The notes under the pieces were generated by a model, which saw nothing but the letters and a program-made list of their open reading frames with translations, had not been told where the DNA came from and did not search any database. From Phyllostachys edulis (Eukaryota; Streptophyta; Magnoliopsida; Poales; Poaceae), in contig CM070548.1 of assembly GCA_036346405.1 (NCBI GenBank), forward strand, positions 55,859,866-55,923,865: 64,000 nucleotides of DNA, in the 5' to 3' direction. Of this stretch, positions 45,875-57,960 are shown one piece after another. Positions within the stretch are counted from its first letter, which is position 1. Each line of letters starts with the position of its first letter. The translations under genes and the position numbers were made by a program.

Positions 45875-46009
45875 TGCCCTCAAAACAAGCACATCCAATT
45901 CTCATTCATTTGAAGCACATCAAAATTGCATTCATTTGAAACAAGCACATCCAATGCACAAATCAATTAACTAAAATTAACCATTAATGTACATTAATTT
46001 ACACACATG

Positions 46010-48226
46010 TACCATTATGTTCAATCTATCCCAATCAAGTTCAATACGCTACCTTGTGGAAACTCCCATTTGGATTTATGACACATGCATTAGGAATAGC
46101 GTAAGGTGTGATCGAATTTTTATGAGCTAAGCTCTGTTCCATGCAGATTTGTGATAGTGCATAACTTTGTCGATATGAAGGTTAAATTAGGGCTTATATA
46201 AATTGGTAAGTATATATGAAATATTTGTTGAAAGATTGACAAACACGAGGATCATTGGTGATCGCGAACCGATGAGTAGTTGCATGTTATGGCAAACATA
46301 GTATCCACAGAGCGTTGCGACGGTATGGCACGCCGGTGGCACTTGCAAAAATAGAATTGGTTAGTTCGATAGGCATTGCTACGAAGTGTTATATAGGATT
46401 AATGTGTACTAGCTAGCAAGTCACAGGGAATTTTGATCAGGTCCTAAGCGTCCTTCCTTCATATTCCATCCTTTAGCATGTAACATGTCGAACACCCTCG
46501 TGACTCAAAGAAGTTAGCCTTAGCCATTGCAAAGGAAGGAAAGACTACAATAGAGTTTCTATGGAGGAAATGTGTTTACGATGATTAAACTCCGGATAGT
46601 TGTGAAGTTGTGAGTGGCCCTCTGTGGGGAATCTAGGTATATTACATATTTCCGTTTTGGTATAATTACAATTAGAATCAATGGTACCGAACACGGTATG
46701 TCGGCATGGTCATTAAACCTAAGTTAGTGTTTGCTTATAAAGTACAAATCAACAAGTATAGCGGTGAGTGCAACACTACTTACTTACGGTTGTAGGGCAA
46801 AAGTATGAATTCCTTGTTGCGGTGAGCCATGAAAAAATCTATAACGTAATTCTCGGCGAATGTTGCATTAGCCATGATGCTTTGCTCGGAGACAATGTGA
46901 GGGTCGAGAAACCTACGGTGATTTCCTTCTTTCGGCTTCACGGATCATGTATCTATTATACAAAAGCTAGGAGTTATATATAACATTTATCGATATTACA
47001 CGAACATTGACCGTGATTGTACACACTTATAGTGTCGACATCGTATGAGTGAGGCGTCGAGCTCGTCGAGGTTGAAGAGACGAAACAAGTTGTCGAAGGT
47101 CACCGTGAAGACGGCGTCTTGATACGTGGTTAAAATGATCCTCCTTGAACTTGACGGTGACACGAGCATCGTTGATCAACGGCTTGTTGGGTATTCCATG
47201 TACCATGTATGTAATTCCGTGCAATCCGGTCCTAGGGTAGAGGCTGTCTAAATTCTCGAACAGCGGCTCGCCTAGCTTATATTTCAAGACCCAGCGGCAA
47301 GAAGGGATATCGAGAGAGGACTCGATCGTCTTCGATTTGCCCTTGCCCTTGCGCCTCGCTTTGTATAGGTCGACTTCACAAGAGCGGTGAGCACGAGTGT
47401 AGATGCATGTGATCTGGCGGGCCCTTGCCGTGTCGGTCTTGAGTAACCGGTGCGGTCGGTCCGTGGACTTGATGCCGTTGCGGAGACATTCCGTGAAGTT
47501 GACAGGGCGGGTAGCTCGAGCGGATGTCCTCCTTGGGCCTTTGGATGAATGTTCCAGCGGCTTGCCCTAGAGTCATGACCTCATCGTTTGGGGAATTTTC
47601 AGCGGGGCGGCCTCGAAATTGGCACAAACACCGTCCACATTCACTTTTGCGAAACCGGCGCTAGATTTGCACGTGCACCAAAGCTCCGATGGGATGGATA
47701 CATCGGCCCCAAGACATCTGAAACAGCGAGACATATCTCACTTGGAGCTTGCGCCGTAGCCACCTCGTACATAACGGTACAAATTAGCTACTCCAACGGG
47801 CCTATCAATGGATTGAGCATTCGGAGATAATAATTATTACGGATGTCATCGACGGAAAATCTGTCATCACGTAGTTCTTGACAAGCGTGCGCTTGAAGTT
47901 CTTCTATGCTTTGCGCTGTAACAGCGATGTCGTTACCGCAGTCGAGAGTTCTCTGAGATCTCGAGCGATGCGAGAATTTCCGCCCGGCCGCAGCGATTTT
48001 CGATGGTCGGGCACCACCTTCCACGAATCGTAGGTGATCTTGACCCGTTCCGTGCAACTATTGAGCCATTCTCCGGAATCTGGGACGCTTTCGGCGAGAT
48101 TGATAGGGGTCCCGGTGATCGACCTCCGTGATGGTAAATCGGCCCGTGGGCCTTTTCGATATTCCTCTTCTTCTACGCGGTTGGATATTGTTCGAGAGGA
48201 TGGTGCATCATCGGACACATGGGCGG
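46010..48226 (-). CDS. CACTA second gene, copy A, block 2 (interrupted)
   Basis: As copy A of block 1. Visible: SDDAPSSRTIS near 48190-48218, VKITYDSWKVVPD near 47990-48030, DEVMTLGQAAGTFIQRPKED (about 47520-47590), KYKLGEPLFENLDS (47287 down), FKEDHFNHV, FMAHRNKEF-type protease residues near 46800, and VCGYYVCHN (46289-46312). Frame changes at least every 250 bases. Confidence 0.68.
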
Positions 48227-48607
48227 GCTCGTAATGGCGGAAGACATCTTCACAAGAAATAGAACATCATGTGAACAAATGAAATCAGCATAAAGCTAAG
48301 ATTTAACATTTTGATATTGCTATCAGATGTAGAGTAAGCATTCCAATTAGAGGTCAAGTACAAACCCGATTATCAAAACAATTTCAGTACAAGACTATTA
48401 TCATCACGAGCATTCATCTCAAGCCCACCACACCACATTGCAATGTATTCGATGGCGATATCAAAACAAATACCATATGAATAATGGCTAGAACAAATAC
48501 AAATTCCTAAAACAAGTACAATTATCATGAAGGACCATGATGATTATTGATAGAAATAGTTAGGGAAATGGGCGTGGGGTTCGATCGATAACTTCGGCAT
48601 TGGTTAC

Positions 48608-48940
48608 CTTTAGGCGTCGAGGAGAAGGACGACGAGGAAGCGACGGAGCAAAGCGGCAGGCGTCGAAGGGGCGCCGGGCTCGAGGAGGAGGAGGCGGCGG
48701 GCGGGGCGAGGAGGCGTGGGCTCGGGGAGGCCACGGGGCAGTAGGAGGCTCAGCGGAGCTCGGGGGAGGCGCGGAGGCTGGAGGAGGAGGCGTCAGCAGG
48801 ATCAGAGGGAGGAGTCGCACGGCAAGACTCGAGGAGGCGTCGAGGGCAGTGGCGACAGGCTCGGGGAGGAGGAGGCGAGAGGAGTTGAGAAACTTAATCG
48901 TTTGAGAATCTTGGCGGTAGCGGCAAACCCTAGCTAAGTC
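48608..48940 (-). other. GC-rich leader exon of second gene copy A, block 2
   Basis: Leader with the AAAG|GTAACC donor. The + strand and - strand open frames here (arginine/glycine- or proline-rich) are composition shadows. Confidence 0.5.
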
Positions 48941-48954
48941 GAATGTAAATAGGG

Positions 48955-49242
48955 ATGGACATCACAGGCGGTTCTAAATTAGAACGTGCGTGATACCTAT
49001 CCTGAGCGGTTCTAACTTAGAACCGTCATGATATAGTGATATATCCTGAGCGGTTTTAATAAACAACGTCTCGTGATATATGATATATCCTGAGCGGTTC
49101 TCACTAGAAAATGCTCGTGATATATTATATATCCTGAGCGGTTCTCACCTACAACCGTCATGATATACATGTGAGACGGTTTGTAGTTCAAACCGTCTGT
49201 GATATTATTTTGTATTGGTTAATATCTAGATCGATCGTTTAT
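48955..49242. repeat. Internal palindromic repeat array upstream of copy A, block 2
   Basis: Five to six GGCGGTTCTAAATTAGAAC-type units between 48962 and 49205. The same place in block 1 (17467-17712) shows cleaner palindromes. Confidence 0.8.
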
Positions 49243-49268
49243 TGGCTAGCCTCGAGAAATGCTAGCCA
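49243..49268. repeat. Hairpin after second gene copy B, block 2
   Basis: TGGCTAGC, 10-base loop, GCTAGCCA. The loop is 10 bases as in copy B of block 1. Confidence 0.65.
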
Positions 49269-49370
49269 TGCCCTCTGAAACAAGCACATCAATTCTCATT
49301 CATTTGAAGCACATCAAAATTGCATTCATTTGAAAACAAGCACATCAATTCACAAATCAATTAACTAAAA

Positions 49371-51641
49371 TTAACCATTAATGTACATTAATTTACACAC
49401 ATGTACCATTATGTTCAATCTATCCCAATCAAGTTCAATCGCTACCTTGTGGAAACTCCCATTTGGATTTATGACACATGCATTTAGGAATGACATAAGG
49501 TGTGATCGAATTTTTATGAGCTCGCTCTGTTCCATATGAGCTTCAGCGATGGTCTTAACTTTCGATATGAAGGTTATATTAGGGCTTATATAAATTGGTA
49601 AGTATATATGAAATAATTGTTGAAAGATTGACAAACCTGAGGATCATTGGTGATCGCGGAACCGATGAGTAGTTGCATGTTGTGGCAAACATAGTATCCA
49701 CAGACGTTGCGGCCTAGCGGCTGCTGGTGGCACTGCAAAAATAGAATTGGTTAGTTCGAGAGGCATTGCTACGAAGTGTTATATAGTATTAATGTGTACT
49801 AGCTAGTAAGTACCGGGAATTTTTGATCATGTCCTAGCGTCCTTCCCTTCATATTCCATCCTTTAGCATGTAACATGTCGAACACCCTACGTGACTGCAA
49901 GAAGTTAGCCTTAGCCATTGCAAAGGAAGGAAAGACTACAATAGAGTTTCTATGGAGAAATGTGTTTACGATGATTAAACTCCGGATAGTTGTGAAGTTG
50001 TGAGTGGCCCTCTGTAGGGAATCTAGGTATATTACGTATTTCGTTTTGGTATAATTACAATTAGAATCAATGGTACCTACACGTATGTCGGCATGGTCAT
50101 TAAACCTAAGTTAGTGTTTGCTTATAAAGTACAAATCAACAAGTATAGCGATAGTGCAACACTACTTACTTACGGTTGTAGGGCAAAAGTATGAATTCCT
50201 TGTTGCGGTGAGCCATGAAAAAATCTATAACGTAATTCTCGGCGAATGTTGCATTCGCCATGATGCTTTGCTCGGAGACAATGTGTGGGTCGAGAAACCT
50301 ACGGTGATTTCCTTCTTTGGCTTCACGGATCATGTATCTATTATACAAAAGCTAGGAGTTATATATAACATTTATCGATATTACGAACATTGACCGTGAT
50401 TGTACACACTTATAGTGTCGACATCGTATGAGTGAGGCGTCGAGCTCGTCGAGGTTGAAGAGCAGAACAAGTCGTCGAAGGTCACCGTGAAGACGGCGTC
50501 TTGATACGTGGGTTAAAATGATCCTCCTTGAACTTGGCGGTGACACCCGAGCATCGTTGATCAACGGCTTGTTGGACTATTCCATGTACCATGTATGCAA
50601 TTCCGTGCAATCCGGTCCTAGGGTAGGGCTATCTAACTTCTCGAGCAACGGCTGCGCCTAGCTTGTATTTCGAGACCAGCGGCAAGAAGGATATCGAGGA
50701 GAGGACTCGATCGTCTTGATTTGCCCTTGCCCTTGCTGCCTCGCTTTGTATAGGTCGACTTCACAAGAGCGGTGAGCACGAGTGTAGATGCATGTGATCT
50801 GGCGGGCCCTTGCGTGTCGGTCAGAGTAACCGGTCGGTCGGTCCGTGGACTTGATGCTTGCGTCAGGACATTCCGTGAAGTTGACACCGGGCGGCAGTAG
50901 CTCGGCGGATGTCCTCCTTGGGCCTTTGGATGAATGTTCCAGCGGCTTGCCTAGAGTCATGACCTCATCGTTTGGGGAATTTTCAGCGGGGCGGCCTCGA
51001 AATTGGCACAAACACCGTCCACATTCACTTTTTGCGAAACGGCGCTAGATTTGCACCGTGCACCAAAGCTCGAATCTGGGATGGATACACGGCCCCTAAG
51101 CGACATCTAGGGCAACGAGACATATCTCACTTGGAGCTTGCACTTTGTAGCCACCTCGTACATAACGATACAAAATTAGCTACTCCAACGAGCCTATCAA
51201 TGGATTGAGCATTCGGAGATAATAATTATTACGGATGTCATCGACGGAAAATCTGTCATCACGTAGTTCTTGACAAGCGTGCTCTTGAAGTTCTTCCACG
51301 CTTTGCGCTGTAGCAACGCGTGTTATGCGCCGCGAGTCGGGGAGTTCTAGGGATCTCGAGCGATGCGAAATTTCCGCCCGACCTGATGGTTTTCGATGGT
51401 CGGGCACCACCTTCCACGAATCGTAGGTGATCTTGACCCGTTCGTGCAACTATTCCACCATTCTCCGGAATCTGACGCCGCTTGGCGAGGATTGATAGGG
51501 GTCCCATCGATCGACCTCCGTGATGGTAAATCGGCCGTGGGCCTTTTCGATATTCCTCTTCTTCTCTTGGGTTGGATATTGTTCGAGAGGATGGTGCATC
51601 ATTAGACACATGGTAGGCGGCTCGAGAATGAGCGGAAGACA
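49371..51641 (-). CDS. CACTA second gene, copy B, block 2 (interrupted)
   Basis: Best view of the protease part. 50348-50166 is open with RFLDPHIVSEQSIMANATFA and NKEFILLPYN, followed by a GTAAGTAAG sequence that looks like a splice donor. YLDS lies near 50018-50032 and CHQQPLGRNVCGYYVCHNMQ at 49677-49720, with the nucleophile Cys and the upstream Gln of C48 peptidases. The C-terminus 49634-49371 (ELIKIRSHLMSFL, INPNGSFH) is open. The N-terminal part has SSAHSRA (about 51640), VKITYDSWKVVPD (about 51440) and DEVMTLGKPLEHSSKGP-type residues (about 50960). Substrate unknown; a SUMO-protease fold is family knowledge, activity here is not shown. Confidence 0.72.
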
Positions 51642-52003
51642 TCTTCACAAGAAATAGAACATCATGTGAACAAATGAAATCGAGATAAAGCTAAGATTTA
51701 ACATTTTGATATTGCTATCGAGATGTAGAGTAAGCATTCCAATTAGAGGTCAAGTACAAACCCGATTATCAAAACAATTTCAAGACAAGACTATTATCAT
51801 CACAGAGCATTCATCTCAAGCCCACCACACCACATTGCAATGTATTCGATGCGATATCAAAACAAATACCATATGAATAATGACTAGAACAAATACAAAT
51901 TCCTAAAACAAGTACAATTATCATGAAGGACCATGACAGATTATTGATAGAAATAGTTAGGGAAATGGGCGTGGGGTCGATCGGTAACTTCGGCATTGGT
52001 TAC

Positions 52004-52340
52004 CTTTAGGCGTCGAGAGAAGACGAGCGAGGAAGCGATCTGAGGAAAGCGGCGGCGTCGAAGGGGCGGCGACCGGCTTAGGGAGGAGGAGGCGGCGGGC
52101 TCGGGCGCAGGAGGCGGTGGGCTCGGGGGGCTTGCCGGGTTGTAGGAGGAGGCTCAGCGGGCTCGGAGGCGCGCTTGGCCGAGGAGGAGGCGGCGTCGGG
52201 ATCGAGGAGTCGCGCGCCGGGGCTCGAGGAGGCGTCGAGGACGGTGGCGACGGGCTCGGGGAGGAGGGCGAGAGGAGTTGAGAAACTTAATCGTTTGAGA
52301 ATCTTGGCGGTAGCGCGCAAATCCTAGCTAGAGTCCGAAT
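52004..52340 (-). other. GC-rich leader exon of second gene copy B, block 2
   Basis: Leader with AAAG|GTAACC donor at 52003/52004, counterpart of 20529-20870. Confidence 0.5.
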
Positions 52341-52684
52341 GTAAATAGGGATGGACATCACAGACGGTTCTAAATTAGAACCGCAAATGATGATACCTAT
52401 CCTGAGCGGTTCTAACTTAGAACCGCTCGTGATATGTGATATCCTGAGCGGTTTTAATAAAAACCGTCTGTGATATGTGATGTATCACGAGCGGTTCTCA
52501 CTTAGAACCGTCTGTGATATGTGATATATCACAGACGGTTCTCACTTAGAACCGTCTGTGATATGTTATGTATCACAGACGGTTCTCACTTACAACCGTC
52601 TGTGATATACATGTGAGACGGTTTGTAGTTCAAACCGCTCGTGATATTATTTTGTATTGGTTAATATCTAGATCGATCATTTAT
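52341..52684. repeat. Internal palindromic repeat array upstream of copy B, block 2
   Basis: Seven units from 52362 to 52640. Here many arms read CACAGACGGTTCT / AGAACCGTCTGTG, while the block 1 counterpart (20884-21172) reads CTGAGCGG / CCGCTCGTG at the same places. Confidence 0.83.
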
Positions 52685-52709
52685 TGGCTAGCCTCGGAAA
52701 TGCTAGCCA
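52685..52709. repeat. Hairpin after the transposase gene, block 2
   Basis: TGGCTAGC CTCGGAAAT GCTAGCCA, about 225 bp past the TNP2 stop. Confidence 0.65.
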
Positions 52710-52931
52710 TGCCCTCTGAAACAAGCGAGAAAAGACAAAAGTACATGTATATACATCCAATTCACATTCATTTGAGAAACAATCACATCCATTTCACAAG
52801 TACAAATCAATTAATTAACTCAAATGAACTAAAATTAACCATTCATCGAGCGTACATATACATATACACACATTGTTCAATTAATCTTTAAAAATTAGCC
52901 CTTCATGATGATCGACGCATATGTAGCTAGT

Positions 52932-55900
52932 TTAGTCATGTTCTTCTTCCTCGACCCTTATCTTGGTTTCGAAAGGAGGCAACTCGTTAAATTGATTGTA
53001 TTCTTCCTCGTCCAGTACATTCTCAACTCCGACAATCCTCCTTTTTCCATGAAGAACTATGTGGCCCTTCTTATTTGCCGGGTTAGTAACATAGAAGACT
53101 TGAACAACTTGGTTAGCTTGATGCGAATGGTTCGTCTTTGTATCCGACCGTTCGAGGTCCACGGTAGTGACGCCGTACTTATCGACCTTCACCGTGGGAG
53201 ATGGACCCAACGGCACGAAATAGGGGATCTTGAAAAGCACGTGGTCGAGCTCCCATATCTCCTCTATTTGCCCATAGTAAGAGCTCCTCGGCCCATCGAT
53301 CTTGAATGCATCTATGTGGACACCGTTGTTACGGTTAGTGCTTTTTATATCCCGAGCTGCGTATAGAATGTGTACCCATTTATGTCATTATCCTCGCCAT
53401 GTTACAAGCAGTAAATGTTGGCCCTTTTGCCAACCATGTCAAGATATCACTTGACGAGCTCCTAGCAAGTCGCTCCTTCAACCATTGGTTGAATCGTCAC
53501 ATTGTGTTGTCTCGTGATCCAAACATCCGGCCGCACCGGATTACATTGCAAGCACTGCGTCCTTGTCTTTGGTCGATATCTGAGGACACTTGGTCATGTG
53601 TTGCAAGACCGTGAAATGGGCTTGAGCATACGCATCCATATTTGGAGTGATTGCTTTCCTTCCGATGGTCCCGATACCCTCGAGCCTCCCTCATGGCGAG
53701 ATCGAGGCACACCTATCGGTTCGACTGAGCCATGTAATCGGCGAACTCAATGACCTCTTCGGTTGCATAACCTTCGGCGATCTTGCCCTCGGCGAGATCG
53801 ATTCCGTACATATGACTTGAGAATTCCCATGAACCTCTCAAGCGGGTACATGCTACGTAGGAACACGGCCCGCACATCTTTATCTCCCTCACAATATGAA
53901 CAATGAGATGAACCATGATATCGAAAAATGGCGGAGGGAAATACATCTCAAGATCACATAGAGTCGTCACCACCTTGTCCCGTAGAGCATCTAGTCCTTC
54001 GGGATCGATGACCTTCTGAGCAATTGTGTTAAAAAAATAACACAGCCTCATGATTGTCTCTCGGACCTTGATCGGTAAAATACTTCTAATTACAACAGGA
54101 GCATTTGTGTCATCAACACATGACAATCATGAGACTTCATGCCAATTAACTTCAAATCTTTTATCGAAACAAGTTTCTTCATGTTGGTGGAATGTAACCG
54201 ACGAACTTTCACGCCATGCAAGCAAGCGCAGTTCGGTTCTCTCGGCCTTGGACAGAGTGTAACAAGCGGGGAAAATACGTTAATCCTTTATCGGTCCTTG
54301 TTGGTGCTAACTCGGTCGATGTCCATATCAACCAAGTCAAGCCGTGCGTTGACACCATCCTTTGTTTTGTCACGAATGTTGATGAAGAGACCAATCAAGT
54401 GTCACATACATTCTTCTCTACGTGCATGGCGTCGATCACGATGGTGAACTTCTAGGTGCTCCCAATAAGGTAAGTCCCAAAATTTTGATCTCTTCTTCCA
54501 CTTGTTCTTCTTACTTGTCCTCGATTTATATCCCTTTCCAAGCACAACATCTAAATCCTTAACCATATCATAGACCTCTTTTCGCTTAAATGCCTTGGAG
54601 CCGAATGTCCTCCTTCTCTCCGTCGAATTGTTTCTTCATCTGCGGTATGGGTGAGCCCTCCAAAGGAACCTCACGATGACGCATGTACACGGTTTCTTGA
54701 GAAAGTGATTCAGCCACACACTCTCGGTATCATCTAAGCGGTGAGTCGAGCTTTGGCCCCTTTTGTACTCTGGCTGAAGCCAGTTAGCAAGGCGGGATAA
54801 TCATTTATGGTGCAGAACAACAAGGAACGTAAAGTGAAGTTCTCTCGTTTGTACGCATCCCATACCTGTACCCCTTCAATCCACAATATTTTTAGATCTT
54901 CCATCAATGGTGCTAGGTACACATCAATATCATTCCCAGGTTGCTTCGGCCCTTGGATAAGTATCGACAACAAAATATACTTCCGCTTCATACACAACCA
55001 AGGAGGAAGGTTGTAGATACATAGCGTCACGGGCCAAGTGCTATGTCGGCTACTCATGTTACCGAAAGGATTCATTCCATCCTGTACTCAATCCAAACCT
55101 TATATTCCTCGGTTCCTTTTGAAGTCGCAAACCTCCTATCGATGTTTCTCCTTTGGGCGGAATCGGCGAGGTGTCTTAACTTTCCGTCATTCTTACGCTC
55201 CTCACGAGTGCCAATACAACAGATTTTGCATTCTTTGGGTTATAAAAACCGCTTCAAGCGGGAATTACAGAAGATACCACGCCACCTTAGCAGGAGGTCC
55301 TTTCTTCACCTCGATTCCTCGTCATCATCTGATTGCTTCTTACGCTTGTATCGGGATCGTTGCATCGGACATACATGCATGTTTGTATACTCGTTACGGT
55401 AGAGGATCTGATCGTTCGGACATGCATGTATTCTTTCTACTTCCATTGCCAATGGACAAAGAACCTTTTGGCTTTGTTGGTAGTTTTGGGCAACTCGTTT
55501 CCCTCGGGAAGCATGTCCGCTAAGAGACCCTAACAACTCAGTGAAACTCTTGTCGGACCAACCGTTGCTTGCCTTCAATTTCAGCGGTTTAAGCACGGAT
55601 GACAACCTTGTGTATTCGACTTGCGGCACAGGAACAAAGGTTTCTCTGAGTCCTCCATCACGCCCGGAATTGAACATACTCCCTCTCATCACAGTTCCTT
55701 ACGCATCGCTTGCATCGATCTAGATTGTCATCGTGCAGACTATCCGAATCGGAACCACAATCGACATCATTCAAGCAACATATCGTTGACTTCTGTATAA
55801 TATGCATATCGTTGACTTCTGTATAATATGCTCTTCACCGTGGTCGGTCCAACATGTATAACCCTTTTGAAACCCTTGAATCAAGTGTGCCGATTTGCGC

Positions 55901-56046
55901 TCGGTTGTTAAACATCTTGATTCTCGCATGATCAATGCATGGACAAGACATATATTCCGCCTCTTATTCAACATATCCTCCTCGGCGGCTCTTGTAAGCG
56001 AACCGCCATTAATGTACTCTTCACTCACACGGTTCGCGGTGTACAT
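52932..56046 (-). CDS. CACTA TNP2-type transposase, block 2 (interrupted)
   Basis: More open than block 1 in several parts. 56046-55771: YTANRVSEEYINGGSLTRAA and the AHLIQGFQKGYTCWTDHGEE end of the transposase-associated domain. 55692-55306: 128 residues with NGWSDKSFTELLGSL, CPNDQILYRNEYTNMH and RYKRKKQSDDDEE. 55075-54734: MNPFGNMSSRHSTWPVTLCI and GNDIDVYLAPLMEDLKILW. 54126-53713: VRETIMRLCYFFNTIAQKVI, VVTTLCDLEMYFPPPFF and a VIEFADYMA end. 53240-52932: DUF4216-like part with VDLERSDTKTNHS and KRRIVGVENVLDEEEYNQF, ending EEEEHD at TAA 52932-52934. The TNP2 family cuts and pastes CACTA elements. Breaks remain at about eight places. Confidence 0.87.
55788..55840. repeat. 26-bp tandem repeat in the transposase N-terminus, block 2
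   Basis: Same doubled 26-bp unit as 24294-24349, base for base. Confidence 0.7.
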
Positions 56047-56081
56047 CCACTTCGGTCCATCACACGGTTCGTATTGAAAAC

Positions 56082-56740
56082 CCTGAAAATAAATAAAAGG
56101 GTGATGACTTTCGAAAGCGTATTTTCTGAGGCTTAATTACGATTTTTTTCATTTTTACATTTTTTCGGATTTTATTAACTTACATGTGGGCCCTACTTGT
56201 CAGTGACTCATTTTTTATTTCATGATTTTATTTATAAAATCTATGGCGGTCCCACATGTCATAGACTCGTTAGTTTATTAACTAAATGATTAAAAACAGT
56301 AGGATTAATTTGAAGCTCAAACTGGGCTTAGGGGTGACATCGCATTGCTATATAGTCGTGGCTCTCGGCCCTAAGGTCTCGCCTGAGGCGAACCGACGGT
56401 GATGTCCTATGGGCGCTGAAACTAGCGATTTGGCGTGGCGCTGAAACTACTCAAATTAAAGGATGCTTATGCTTCAGTATCTCACCTCGATCACGAGGAA
56501 GGTGTCAATGAAAGTCGGGGAAGGTCCAAGGCGCGGCTGGGTCGTCGATCGGTGAACAGAGAGGCGACGGCGGCAAGCTCCTCGGCGACAATATATAGCT
56601 GAAATGGACCAGGCCGGCTCAGTGAGGTGAGGCGATGTACTCAAACCGGGCACGGAACGGCGATGGACCTCTGTCGTAGCGCCAGAGATGGAGATCAAGA
56701 AGACTATATCTCATTGGCGGGGAGGCGGAGCTATATATCG
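56082..56740 (-). other. Transposase intron and leader exon, block 2
   Basis: Leader exon about 56740-56486 ending GAG|GTGAGATA, intron 56485-56082 ending TTTATTTTCAG. An open - strand frame at 56698-56474 is part of the leader and has no recognised domain. Confidence 0.55.
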
Positions 56741-57093
56741 TCTGTGATGAGTTAATTATCACGGGCGGTTTTAACTAAAAACCGCTCGTGATATTGGGTA
56801 ATATCACGAGCGGTTCATGTTTGGAACCGTCGTGAAGTATCACGATGGTTCTAACCAAAAACCGCTGTGATATTGGGTAATATCACGAGACGGTTCATGT
56901 TTGGAACCGTCTCGTGAAGTATCCTGACGGTTCCAAACATGAACCGTGCGTGAGATGACATCTTCCTGAGCGGTTTTTAGCGCGGAGAATAACACACGCG
57001 GTGGGTAAACAAAACCGTCGAGATTGTATTATCTGAGCGGTTTCGATGAACCGCTGCGTGATCGGCGTCGATATTAGCATTTCTGTAGTAGTG
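56741..57093. repeat. 5' subterminal repeats and terminal inverted repeat, CACTA block 2
   Basis: Six to seven GGTTCATGTTTGGAACCG and GCGGTTTTAACTAAAAACCG units, spacing as in block 1, then the end sequence. Confidence 0.82.
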
Positions 57094-57960
57094 AAGGTAG
57101 GAGGAGGCTGCTCAGCTAAAACTAGAGAAGTAGAAGCAGGGTCTCCAACCATCTCAGAAGTGACTGGAGGATGGATTGGGTCCTCATTCTCAGAGTCATC
57201 GTCGATGAAGATGCTTTCTCGAATATCGAACACAGATACTGCGACATCGGGTCTAGTACGGGACTAGCCTCATCAAAAGTGACTTCGAAGTCTCAACAAT
57301 TTTGTTAGTGTCAAAATTAAATACACGATAGCCACGAGAATGAGCAGGATATCCAAGAAATATGCCATCAGAATATCTAGATTCAAATTTATCAAGGTTG
57401 CCATATTTAAGAATGAAGCATTTACAACCAAAAATCTTGAAATGAGAGACTTTGGGCTTATGACCAAATCTAAGCTCAAAAGAAGTCTTGCCAATCATAG
57501 ATCTCAAGAATACCCTATTAGAGATATAACAAGCAGTAGAGATCGCCTTAGCCCAAAACCTCCTAGGTGTGGAATGCTCATCTAGCATGGTCCTGGCCAT
57601 CTCTACAAGGGCTCTATTCTTTCTCTCTACAACACCATTCTGCTGGGGAACTCTAGGTGAAGAAAACTAGTGCTCTAGCCCCCTATCAGAACAGAAGGTG
57701 GCAAAGGAAGAATTCTTGAATTCTGTCCCATTGTCATTCCTAATGGCTCTCAAAGCTCCAGGAAGGTCAACAGCAAGTCTAAGGACCAATTCTCTAAAAT
57801 AGCCAAAAGCCTCGTCCTTAGAAACCAGAAAATAAACCCATGAATACCTGGAGTAATCATCCACAATCACAAGCACATACCATTTCCCACCGGCAGACTG
57901 AACTCTAGAAGGACCAACAAGATTCTAAGTGCAAGAGGCGACCGAGGTCCATCTGTCATC
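57094..57960 (-). CDS. Copia integrase, block 2 (two frames)
   Basis: 57876-57667 has VIVDDYSRYSWVYFLVSKDE with the first catalytic Asp and AIRNDNGTEFKNSSF with the second. 57600-57253 has MARTMLDEHSTPRRFWAKAI, then SNRVFLRSMIGKTSFELRFG and the IFGCKCFILK region, ending in an acidic linker (FIDDDSENEDP) just before the CACTA insertion. The catalytic Glu is in GVVERKN, bridging the two frames near 57610-57640. Domain order before RT marks Ty1/Copia. One frame shift separates the two halves. Confidence 0.9.

Larger units (their letters stand above)
45348..57093 (-). mobile_element. CACTA (En/Spm) DNA transposon, block 2, complete
   Basis: Left end CACTACTACGAAAAAGG, right end in inverse CACTACTACAGAAATG, AAG on both sides (45345-45347, 57094-57096). 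11,746 bp with the same gene order and the same internal tandem duplication as block 1, so that duplication predates the doubling of the block. Confidence 0.94.
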
